From Tubulanus polymorphus (lineage: Eukaryota > Nemertea > Palaeonemertea > Tubulaniformes > Tubulanidae): 64,000 nucleotides of DNA. The notes under the pieces are model-generated. The model did no database searches and was not told the origin of the DNA. It worked only from the letters and a program-made list of their open reading frames with translations. Positions within the stretch are counted from its first letter, which is position 1; every line of letters begins with the position of its first letter. This document shows, piece by piece, positions 10,231 through 20,599 of the stretch. The stretch covers positions 16,462,001 through 16,526,000 of the forward strand of contig NC_134025.1 of NCBI RefSeq assembly GCF_964204645.1. Direction: 5' to 3'. The position numbers were made by a program, and so were the translations under genes.

Positions 10231-11430
10231 AGATTTAAAGAACGATTTTTAACAAAGTTGTTTTTGTTTTCATTTATCAGTGACAGTTTACATATTGCAC
10301 ATATGTTTGAACTATAACAACTTTGAAAACGAACGTATACTCAATGAAATTTAATTTACTTCAATCACAAAGAGGGAATTATATGTAACAAATTTTTTGC
10401 ATTGTCGGGATTCGAACATGATGTGGCATCGACGTCTTTGATTTAGGTAATGTTGAGTTCATATGCCGAACGGAAGATGGTACAAAATGGCGGCGATAGA
10501 TGAAACAGAAACGGAAAATGACGGAATGGGACTTATATCAGTCCGATTACATGATTTTCAAAAACAAAATGGCAGCTTTTTGAATCGCTCATAGTCCGGA
10601 CTAATGTGAGTCTAAATCTAATAATTTACGGTTGAGTTGACGCTCAAGTTCGTCCGGTTATTTTAGGCTTCTCGGGGTGCACTTTATCAATGGAAGAAAA
10701 TTCTTTGCCGCGTTCTTGTCGCTGTTTAGACCCGAAAATTACGTGGGATTAATTCATAATTAATTACTATATGCGAATTTGAAATGGTCACACGCCGAGT
10801 TATATTTCTTACAGAAATGAAAATTACGTTTATAAGCTGTTAGTGGTCGAATCTGAGAGGAGTTAGATTTTATGAAAAATTTTTGGCTGGAAAGTGGAAA
10901 AGATATAATAATAATAATAATAATCAACAGAATTACAAAAGGGTGAATTCTATCATGTGAATTTAGGAAAGTCCATATTAAGAATTTCGTTTCTTGTTCT
11001 AAATTAAGAATCGAAATCCAAAAATAAAGTTGACATTTACTTGAAAAACTCTGCATTTCTTCCAATTGAATTCTTCATTAAATTATTGCCATGAAATAAA
11101 GGCAATTTCGATTAATCTTAAAACTTCAAAACATAATACAAACGGATTTAACTCGATGGTTATCGGTTAGAGTTTTATCGCTCATATATTTCAAATCCTC
11201 AAAGAGCATATTCAACATATTTAGATTTTAACTGCCCTGAAAAGTATATAGCGTCTGCCTACAGTTTTCCACTACTGTTTATACACTTGTTATATTGTCA
11301 CGTATCACTGCAAATCTGAAGCAAATGTCGCTATTTACAACAGGGATTCTGGCAAGCGAACCCAAACTGAAAAGAAGCCGTATGAAGTATGAAGAGAGGG
11401 GATAGACCTGAAATAAATGCAATTCAGTAA

Positions 11431-11790
11431 TTAGGGTTTTCTGTTACTTCACAGAAAACCCTATTGAGATTCACGTGTTTCTTACTACTATTATTTTATG
11501 TCACACTATTTTCACTAAAAGAACAAAGGCTTTGTTACCTTGCCACTGTTGCCGATTCAACCCATATGATATCCTTCAGCTCACTTCGATCTACAAATAC
11601 CGCGTGCGTATTATCATGAATCAATGTTACAAAAGCACTGTCGGGCCGTAAACATTGAAAACTTGGCCCCATTCAATGAGGCGACATGTTTTTCTGAGTC
11701 GTCATCCCGAAATCCACCGGAGGCTACTCGTCACTTCGATTATCAAATCAAGTGTAAATAAAAAGATTTATTACCGCAAGACGTCACATT
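11431..11790 (+). repeat. Family-C dispersed repeat, copy 1
   Basis: It opens with a perfect-looking hairpin (AGGGTTTTCTGT / ACAGAAAACCCT, 11433-11463) and runs for at least 350 bp, matching 63647-64000 at about 85%. A shorter match lies at 31968-32110. No coding frame is conserved between copies. Confidence 0.8.
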
Positions 11791-12129
11791 CTGCCGTGGT
11801 CTTCAAATAGTGAATTTAAAAATTACCCATTTTCTTCATCAGTACACTTTACCGACCCACAGGATATAATTTACTACTCTAAATATTATAAGCACTGTCG
11901 AGCTGTCAAGATTGATGAATCAACTTGTGTCTTTACATCTTTGTTCCGCGGATCCGCTGCGGGTTCTCCTCGCCATGAGAATCAAAGCAAGTACAAATAC
12001 AAATTTCGCGTAATGCTGAAAAATCCGCCCCGCGGACACTCGGAAACGTTACAGTGACGTCATCACCTGCTCTTTAGCATATCAAAATTCAGTCGGTGGC
12101 GCCACGTGATGGGCCATAAAAGCCTTTTT

Positions 12130-12235
12130 TTATTTCTGAATGCAAATTCCTTACTGAACAAATTGATGCATAGTATTTAGAGATAAACCAATTATAAACA
12201 AAATTACAGACCAAAACGTCGCACGGAGAGCAGGT
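12130..12235 (-). repeat. Right arm of a 2.1 kb-spaced inverted repeat
   Basis: Partner of the arm at 10135-10230; the shared outer end is GTCGCACGGAGAGC and the inner end is CTGAATGCAAATTCC. The family-C copy lies between the arms. Confidence 0.65.
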
Positions 12236-12239
12236 GTGA

Positions 12240-13620
12240 CAGATAGTAGGTCGCTTGAGGGGTGTTTATTGAGTTGTATGCCTACAAACGATTTCTTTCT
12301 TCATAATCCGAAAATGAAATCGATTTTACGAATTGAATACCCCATGGACCTATCCCTGTTAAAAAAGGTGTAGGAATACGATGTTTAGGAGGGTTGAAAT
12401 TCAATAGGCCTAAGACCAATCTGTTCGGTTTTTAGGCCTACTAGTAGCCTCTACGAGGTTAAAGCTAAGTTATCTATAAAGGAGGAAGCAGATATATTAA
12501 AATGCATGTATGAGTGATTAACTGGTTCTGACTGGCAATGATCAATCACAATTATCAACAATATTTTATTGGCAAAAATTAAGATTTTTTGGAAAATTTC
12601 ATCTGAGCTTTATAAACCAGACTTTTCATTTGAGTTTTCATGGGCTTGCATGCTTGCAAGCCCATATTGCTATCACACGGATCGATAACTTGCTTGGGGA
12701 GTAGATAACTTTCGTTAGAAACTTTCTTGGGCTCTGATATTTACACATATATAATGCAGTAATAAAATATAGGTTCCTTTCGTATATTGGCTATATCGGT
12801 TGCCTTTTTCATTGTTTTATGATTTTGTTTAATCGTTTTTGTTATTTCAGCAGCGCATACCAACGTTGGTTGAGCGTGCGTGATCAGTCTTGAAATCGGT
12901 ATTCATGCGCGGCATAGTGCTGCCGACAATTCAATTCATTCTTTATTGACACAATAAAACATTTACTTAGCCATTTGAAAAATCTCTGTGAACATTTACA
13001 TTTTTCAGTTTCAATATCTAAAACTTAAAACCCGCTTTTCTATAAAATAAATTCTGAATTGAATTGAAGACTGGTTCCCTGTCTCTTCAAAGAGCCAGGG
13101 GGTGGTAGTCTATGGTGGCAATAAACTTTAGGAGTAAACTTAGTGGGATGATCGTAGTGGATTGTTGTTTGAAGGAGATGCAACTTATTCTTGCTTCATG
13201 TCTTTATTATTTTAAAAAGAAAAATTGTGGCTCCTATCTATTTTCCTGTGCCGCTTCTCTTCACTTCACTAGTCACTCGAGTTAGTCACGTTTTTTCTTT
13301 CAGCTGTAGATTTTTCTATGCAAAATCATTTCAACACAATCCGATACGTAATCTAGCAGTTATCAACACGATGATAGATTCCGTTAAGACACTACAATAT
13401 TCAAATAGCAACTATCCAAAAGCTTGCACTAACTTGGTCCACGTCTACAATAAAACCATTCCGATATTCCCACTCCCCGTGTGTAACGTTTCATGTATGA
13501 TGTACGACCACCCATCTCTTAGCTCTTTAAGTAATCAGTTCAAAGTTCGATTAATTCGGCCCAAGTCCGATATACGTCGAAAATATTACGAAACTAATGC
13601 GCAAAGACATAACAGATGCG
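12240..13620. other. No gene recognised; one short palindrome
   Basis: Mostly unique AT-rich sequence. A palindrome TGGGCTTGCA/TGCAAGCCCA lies at 12640-12664. A 158-codon open frame at 13191-13667 has no recognisable domain and runs into the minisatellite, so I do not call it a gene. Confidence 0.55.
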
Positions 13621-13624
13621 TGTG

Positions 13625-14010
13625 TTGCAGATTGGGGAGTCTCCGGATAGACATATGGGCAGGTTAACAGAAGACAGACAGTCACGTCTTCAAGTGGACA
13701 TGAGACAGAAACAGTTAGACAAATCATCAGAAGACAAAGAGACAGTCAGGTCTCCAGGTAGACAGGTGGACAGGAGACAGAGACAGTCAGGTCTCCGATT
13801 AGACAGGTCAACAGAAGACAGAAAGACAGTCAGGTCTCCAGGTAGTCAGGTCAACTGAAGACAGAAACACAGTCAGTTCACCAGGTAGACAGGTGGACAG
13901 GAGACAGAAACTGTCAGGTGTCCGGCCAGGTTAACAGAAGAGAGAGACATTCAGGTCTCCAGGTAGACGGGAGACAGTCAGGTCTCCAGTGGACACGAGA
14001 CGGTCACACA
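13625..14010. repeat. Purine-biased minisatellite
   Basis: Irregular tandem units of about 45-60 bp built from GACAGTCAGGTCTCCAGGTA and GACAGGTGGACAGGAGACAG. About seven units are visible. Open frames across it are by-products of the repeat. Confidence 0.85.
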
Positions 14011-15229
14011 GTAGGTCCCTACGAGTGGACAGATAGACATTTGGTAACAGATGGGTAATAAGCGATATACCGAAAACTCTCTTGTACTGCGCGATCTTTC
14101 CATGGCCTCAATTATAACCATGTTAACTAAGTTTTTTTTAATGCGTGAACAATATCATTAACTGCTATCACGTTCACAGACAGTGCATTACATAAACAAG
14201 GAAAAGCGTATTTGTATCAACAGATCGTGTACCGGTGGAGGGGTAGTTTGGCCCCAGACATTCTTAAAAAGCGCCCTTAGCTCAAATTTTGGGATGACTG
14301 TCGTCCAAGGATTAAAAAGCTAGATATGGCCGGGGCCAATTGCACAGTGGTGGTTTGACACCAAAAGTGTACTTGATTCTTAAGACTTATGTCAAGTTGT
14401 TTGATTGACTAGAGAACAAAGATGGTGTAAGACTGATCTTAAGTCTAAGCCGTGACTGTGCAACCGGCCCCTATATTGCAATGAACAAAAAATGAAATGA
14501 GATATATATGCCTACATAATTCCCAAGACTGCACAGAGTAAAACGAGCCGATTAAAAACCTGATAAATGAATGTTGGTGCACAAAATATATTTACTACAA
14601 TAATGCCATGATGAATGCATAGTTCTGTTCAGGCCGGTTCAGTATCATCATCAGAACCAGTGTTGCGGTACATCCGGAAACTATATTCTGAATTAGTTCA
14701 TACTGCGGATGATCTTTGAAGATGCATACATGATTAGCGAAACCAATAATATGATGATATAAGTGAAACCTGACGTACCGGGTAGACGTTTTTATTTGTA
14801 AATAATAAAGTTTTTTCTTAAAATTTCCTTTGAGACCAATTTGTTGACGTTTGAGATCATCATGTGGTTGTAGTCCTCAAAATCAATTACAAGTCGGCAA
14901 ACAATATTGGGCCCAATATTGGTTTACACTTTGAAATTTTTTTCTAAAAACCTCTTAAGAACGGTGGCAGGCGCAAGCAAAAGACATCAATGAAATAATT
15001 TAAAACGATACCAAGAATTATAACGACATAATTTTATTGTAATATGATTTTGAAAACGATTTGTAACAGTCGATTCCTCATACAAAAATAGATATAAAAC
15101 GACGAGAGTTTCATAGACTTGGATACACTACGGTGCAAAAGTAAAGGAATGCTCACATCGACAGTTCACGACGTATTGCATGTAGTGTCTACCTGCCGAT
15201 CCCAATTACAGGTAAACAGCCGAGATCTT
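14011..15229. other. No gene recognised
   Basis: Unique-looking AT-rich sequence with no sizeable open frame, RNA gene or repeat that I can recognise. Confidence 0.55.
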
Positions 15230-15880
15230 TTTTTCGTTCAAAAGACCTTTCACTCGAAAGGTCGTCGGAATAAAATTTTTTTCCATTAAACCAATAATAT
15301 TTTGTTTGATTGATCCAATTTGAAAGAATCGTTAGAACAAAGTTGTTTTCTTTGTTGAAACAACCTTTTTTTTGTCGAATGGTTTTTCGTTCGGACAATT
15401 ATTTGATCGGACAGAAACGTTCCCATTCGGACAAAATTTTCTTGTCGGGACATTAAGTTTTTCGTTCGAAGAAGTATATTGTGAAAAGTTTTTCGTCCGA
15501 ACACAAAGTATAAAGTATATTGTTAAATCGAACACAATTGTTTGCATTCAAACATTCGTTTGAACAAAATTGTTTTCGCTCATTTTTTTGTCGGGACATA
15601 AAGTTTTTATTTCAACAATAACATGGCTTTTTATTCAAACAAATTTTTTCAGAATGAAGAAAAGTTTTCGTTCGAACAAAAAAGCGCATTGTTGGGTCAA
15701 ACAGAATTGTTTTTATTCGAATAAGATTTTCTTCGGAATATAACGTTTTTTGATCGAACAGATATATTGTTCGCAGCGTTTTTCGTTGCAGAGGGCAAAA
15801 TTTTGGTGGAACTAGACAGTCTTCGTTATAATAAGTAATCTTAATTCGAACAAAATAATCTTCTCATTCGAACACAAAGG
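15230..15880. repeat. Family-E array (TTCGTTCGAACAA-rich)
   Basis: Degenerate repeats of about 25-35 bp centred on GTTTTTCGTTCGAACAA and TTTTCTTGTCGGAACATAA. The same composition recurs at 22540-23175, 27455-27600, 28160-28230, 29915-30050 and 30150-30510. The short open frames on both strands are artefacts of the period. Confidence 0.8.
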
Positions 15881-15974
15881 TATAATCTGAACCTGGGTTT
15901 TCTTTGTATCCAATATCCATATCATGCCTTTCAGGGAGAAGCCCAATTTTCTGACCATGAACAGAACACTGCTT

Positions 15975-16087
15975 GTTTAGATCATTTTGGAAATATACTC
16001 TGTCCAGTACATTTTTGATTACTCTGTATATCATCTATCAGGATAGTGAAGAGAAGACGATTTAGGATACTACCTTGTGTGACTCCA
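15975..16087 (-). pseudogene. Non-LTR retrotransposon RT remnant
   Basis: On the minus strand this reads GVTQGSILNRLLFTILIDDI, close to the GVPQGSILGPLLF motif B of LINE reverse transcriptases. It is a short decayed remnant directly after the family-E array. A similar remnant with the same flanks lies at 30590-31010, so the array and the RT piece travel together as one composite repeat. Confidence 0.65.
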
Positions 16088-16904
16088 TTCTAAATTCCCT
16101 TCATTTTCATGGCATGGTTTGGCGATCGTGGTTGACAGATTATCCAGACAAGATCATGAATACGAACCAGGATGTGCAGAAAACCTGTTATTGCTGCTTT
16201 ACAGCTATATTTTAGATACATTTTTGAGAATCTAGCTTTTGGGGAAAGGGCTGCAGGCGTATAAGGCAGCAAAAGAGGTCTGGTCTTTGAAAAATTAGCA
16301 TTTCATGCATTCTGAGCACTTTCTTAGTTGAAATTAGGAATGGTATATGCTCTCAATTTCACCATTTCCCCCACTGGCTACCTACGGATACCTACCCAAG
16401 GCATGTTTTACGTAAAAATGATAATGACGATAATAATCCGGCGATACAATAGTATACATCTGGTCTTTGAACTGCAGGCAATGAGAAAAATTATGTTCAA
16501 ACGTCAGTTTTATATTTGGAAATAAGTTCAGATCCGCGAAATTAATGTAATATCAACAAATCAACAATTCAGTGATTCAGCGAAGTTTGAACAGCCCCAA
16601 AACAATGCACATCTGACTCCAATTCTATATCAATTCTATACTAATTATCATCCGATTCTAGAAACGTTTTCTTATCAATCGTGGCAATTGCGCAATATAA
16701 GGCTGGCTCGCGTTTGAACTTCTTTTAAACTTTTTTTCATGTTCCTCAATGATAGGACCCTTTGACTTAAACACTTTTGGATTCCACGTTAGACAAAACT
16801 GCAAATCAACCGACTGATATCGGACCAACAATAACTTCTAAAACTGATCAAGTTAACCGACTGATCTTGATCTTGGATTAGTGAATACTGCAAATACAGT
16901 AAAC

Positions 16905-16998
16905 CGACCGAGGTTACAATATTGTAGCCTCGATCAGTGTTCACCGGAAAATCTGTGCAAGTCAACCGACCTATGTTACAATATTGTAGCCTCGGTCA
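16905..16998. repeat. Duplicated palindromes
   Basis: Two copies, about 65 bp apart, of a near-palindrome with the core TTACAATATTGTAGCCTCG (16912-16930 and 16976-16994), each followed by TCAGTGTT. Weaker ACCGACTGAT copies lie just upstream. Confidence 0.7.
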
Positions 16999-17550
16999 GT
17001 GTTTACGGATGAATCGTGCATTTGCCTCAACCTAGTCTGCCAGGTTACTTATTGCTTTGTATTTATCCTTGCCCAAGCATAACCATAGTTCTTTTTTTTA
17101 GCTTTACAACTGATTCCACAAATTTGATAATTCTTTTTTCGAATAATAAAGTGTTTTAACTCTTTCATTGGGACCAGAAAAAAATCAACAAGCTAAGTGG
17201 AATTTGAGTTGAGGGTTTTGACGCAAAATTGGCCAAAAATTATTAAGAAATTAAACCATTAGGTATTGATCCTAAATGACTTGTTTTTAGCCCACTTGGG
17301 ACTTAAGTCCCAGCCGGCTATTGCATTCACTTTTCGTCCTTCGTCCGTCCGTTCGTCCGCCCGTCCGTAGACGGAATCCAGTTATTTTGGGAAGTTTTGA
17401 AGACGCTTCAATGTTATGTCCTGATATTTAAGTTACAGATGTATCTACCCTAGACACATCTTCAGCCAAAAACTGGCCCTGTTAGAATCATGATGGCTGA
17501 CTGGCAGCCATTGATGTTAGCCAAAATCAGCACTTTTTCACATTTTTATT

Positions 17551-19236
17551 ATTGGTTGATGTCTATGATGTCATGCCAATGCTAGTAAAATGGATCGAAA
17601 ATAGTAGTACGAAAAAATAGTGCCGACTCTTCTCATTTTCATAGTAACTTCAAATTGTCACTCCATTCACGTAAAACATTAGAAACAGCTGAAAATTACA
17701 AAAAAAAATGTTTCAATTATTACCCACAACATAGCGTCGCCAGATTTCTGATTTAATGGTCCAAAAAGTTTTTCGATCGCATTTTCTCGTTCATTATTTG
17801 GTAGATGAGAGCGGGTTAAACAATCGCGTAGCGATATCTCCGCATTGACATTGGCAGTAAAGAATGGGGAACAGCCTCTTCTGAATAGAAAAACATAAAA
17901 TTATGTACCTCTGGTTTATAAATATCACTGTGTTTGGATATCACTGTTTTTCCAACTATCAGTATCCATGGGATTATTTGGGATTAATTCTCGGCGTCAG
18001 AATACGTATTTCTAGAGCAGTGGAACGGCAGCCTACTCGTGACTGAAACCCGTATGTGATCGTGCGGGAACACCTTTACTAAAGTTAAAACCATTTCATG
18101 ATGACACGAAACATCGAACGGTAAACGGTAGGCTACCACCATGATACGATATCACCAATAAAGATAGATCATTTTATTCAATTTTACCAGAGTTGTTTAT
18201 TGGAGGAAAATATCATTGTTAAGTACGCCGAGAACAACCATGTTGTATCATCATCAGTTGACTGACATTGTAAAATTCGATTCGGCTATATTCTAATATA
18301 AGTTTTCACTTTAGGACGCCCTACCCGCCTGCTGCGCACTCATAAGGCGGTAGCACCCTCTTACGCACTCGGCAGAGATTCGCTTTGTAATACGCGGCGG
18401 GAAAAATACCTTTTATTATCTTTTCCATGCGTTAAACAACAGTGATTGAATTTACGCGTTGTTTGTCGTAAATTGCAATATTGCGATGGTTATTTGCCGC
18501 TGCTGTAGTTTTTTGGAATTGAATCGAGCAGTCTCGGTAGCTCAGTGAGATAAAGGCGTGATGCTGTTGATTCCACTATCAATGCTGAGTTACAAGTGGG
18601 TTCGAGTCCTGCTGGCTGCGAATAGTGTGCGGGCAACACTTCAAAGGCCGTACCGTCGTGAAGTTAAATGAACAATCCAATAGGAATAGTCTTGGGAAAC
18701 CAAGATCCAAACGTAAAGCCAAACAAACAAAAAGACAAACAAATAATCATGAGCTGGCCTCAGTGACACCAATGCTGGCATCGCTCTCTGCGACGTTTTG
18801 CATGCGTACATGCATCAGAGGTTGGAGCTCTAAGATCACAGGGTCTTGCAATTGCATTCAGAAAAATCGTTCTGTTTTTGTTTTCATTATTCAGTGGGGC
18901 CTAACAGTTCATGCGTAAAATTGGGTTTTGTATCCAAATCTTGATTGATATAAATATCTTGGCTGGGACATGATAGAAAACATCAGAATAAACTAGTTTC
19001 GTCTTTTTAACAGAATCGCATTAATGAGGTTTAACAGTACAAATAGCCTAGGCTAAATTGTTCGGCAGAAAATAAATTCATTTTCAGGAATAAAATCGTA
19101 CAAGACAAATAGACCTTTAAGTCTGCGGTCCTCCCAATCAACATTGTCATAGAAGACTTGCCGGCAGATGTAAAACATTATAACCACTTAGTACCACAGT
19201 ATAATCTACCAATGCTTCAAGGCCCATGGGCCTCTT
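17551..19236 (+). repeat. Family-B dispersed repeat, copy 1 (full length)
   Basis: A 1.69 kb non-coding repeat that starts ATTGGTTGATGTCTATGATG and ends CAAGGCCCATGGGCCTCTT. Copy 2 (28235-29914) matches along its whole length at well over 90%. It contains a tRNA-like region near position 980 of the unit. No long open frame is conserved; small frames within it are not genes. Confidence 0.88.
18528..18621 (+). repeat. tRNA-derived SINE-type promoter region
   Basis: The A-box-like TAGCTCAGTGAG and a perfect B box GGTTCGAGTCC are spaced as in a class II tRNA. In related copies the outer ends (GCGGCC/GGCTGC) can pair as an acceptor stem. It has no intact anticodon arm, so it is a tRNA-derived promoter and not a functional tRNA gene. 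Confidence 0.7.
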
Positions 19237-19579
19237 TTTGAGGGAAATTTGAAGATGCTTTGATCAATAACCTTGATCTTTCAAAGATATTTGAATCTCC
19301 CAAGAGCCCATCAGCATCTGACAGGGGTCGATCGGACTCCTATGGCCGTCCTATGACCTTTTTAGTGCCCAAAGATATCAATTTTGGCCCGAATTCTTCT
19401 GAGCCCTGTGGCTTCCTTCTGGTTTGCCATTTCTCATTGCAATTTGTGATGGGTATTCTTTGGAAAGGGATGTTTTATACCTGAGGCAGGTATTTTTTAT
19501 CAGCCAATTATGACACAATTTGCGGCCATCTTGGTTTCATCAATACTCATTTGTAGGTGGGAAAAAGTTTTTCCACATT

Positions 19580-20045
19580 GTATTGATATCTAAGCATATT
19601 TTGTTACCACAATGAATTAGAAAAGTGTAGCTTATAACGTGTTCTATGATTGTGATGAGTTTCAAGGTCATTGGTTTTTGTATATGGCCACCAGGGGGCG
19701 TTGAATAATAGAATAACTTAGTATTTCTATGTTATTTCTGTCTGTACCTGTCTGTTCTGTCTGTGATATTTTGTTACCACAATCAATCGCAAAGTTGTAG
19801 CTCATGACTCCGATGATTGTGGTGAGTTGCAAGGTCATTGGGTTTTGCATATGATCATCAGGGGGCGTTGAATAGTAGAATAACATAGTACTTATTAAAT
19901 TGGTAATGAGGCATATTTTGTTATCACAATCAATTATAAAATCGTAACTGCTGACATGTTCTATGATTGTGGTGAGTTTTAAGGTCGTTGGTTTTTGTTA
20001 ATGGTCACCAGGGGCCTTGAATATTGAAGTTGTTAGATTGTTGAG
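19580..20045. repeat. Tandem repeat, about 165 bp, three units
   Basis: Each unit carries GCATATTTTGTTACCACAAT, a CTATGATTGTGGTGAGTT block, AAGGTCATTGG and CACCAGGGGGCGTTGAAT. The last unit is shortened before the element end. Confidence 0.75.
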
Positions 20046-20472
20046 CACTGGAAACCACTTCCCAAGTGGGCATGGTGTCCCTGGACCCCTAGTTTTTCAC
20101 CTCAAAATTTTTACTTGGTTCGAAGAAAAATGAATGATCATGAACTTGAACCTTATTTACCATAGTGACAATTTTAGGCGTGAAACGCAACAACCTGTTA
20201 ACATTCGATAGAAAATCAATGAGCATGTGTATGGGCTATTAATTTTCGCTTTTTAGGATTGCCTAACAACTGAACAGACTGACAACTGAACCAAAATCGT
20301 GTCCTTTTGGCTGTTTAATTGTTTTAGTGCAGCGTACAAAAAAGTGTCAGGGCGGATTCGGGTGGCTTAGGGAGTAATAGGCAGGGCTGATGAAGCCAGT
20401 TTGAGTGCGATTGGGTTAATGTACAGTGGGTAGATATTGTAATCGAAAATTTCTCTTGATACCTTTTCACAG

Positions 20473-20599
20473 GAAATCGTCTTAGTGGTATTTTTTGGTC
20501 TAGAATATGTGATACGGTTATGGTCAGCTGGTTGTAGAAGTAAATATTTAGGAGCTCGAGGTCGTCTGCGATTTGCAAGAAAGCCAATCTCAATAATTG
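20473..20599 (+). CDS. KCNQ1: KCNQ1-type K+ channel exon: S2 end to S3 start
   Basis: The 127-bp exon follows a TTTTCACAG acceptor and precedes a GTAAG donor. It encodes [20 protein letters not shown] and then [13 protein letters not shown], the end of S2, the S2-S3 linker and the S3 entry of KCNQ1. The length equals the matching vertebrate exon as I recall it. The last base, G, joins AT of the next recognised exon to give aspartate (DLIVV). KCNQ1 is a voltage-gated potassium channel subunit that forms tetramers in the plasma membrane. A 139-codon minus-strand frame over this exon is only a shadow. The preceding exon (S1) was not found upstream. The intron after this exon is 12.3 kb and full of repeats. 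Confidence 0.92.

Larger units (their letters stand above)
17288..20092. mobile_element. Candidate composite element with short inverted ends
   Basis: The left end has GCCCACTTGGGA next to a GGGACTTAAGTCCC palindrome and a CGTCCGTCC-rich tract (17334-17371). The right end holds the inverse, TCCCAAGTGGGC (20060-20071), followed by ATGGTGTCCCTGG. Between them lie a family-B insertion (17551-19236) and 165-bp tandem repeats (19580-20045). No transposase is present. The unit is inferred from the inverted ends only. Confidence 0.45.

Noticed and set aside
13191-13858. 158- and 80-codon plus-strand frames
   Set aside because: The first shows no known motif or splice context and runs into the minisatellite. 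The second is a read-through of the minisatellite.
15189-15563. Several overlapping short frames on both strands
   Set aside because: Periodic TTCGTTCGAACAA repeats keep all frames open. The predicted peptides are repetitive by-products.
18528-18621. A real tRNA-Leu/Ser gene
   Set aside because: The A box has extra bases, the anticodon arm does not fold well, and three copies sit at the same place in a 1.7 kb repeat.
18625-18918. 97-codon frame in family B, also seen at 29368 and 46378
   Set aside because: The frame is downstream of a tRNA-like promoter region in a non-coding repeat. Copies differ by indels that break it.
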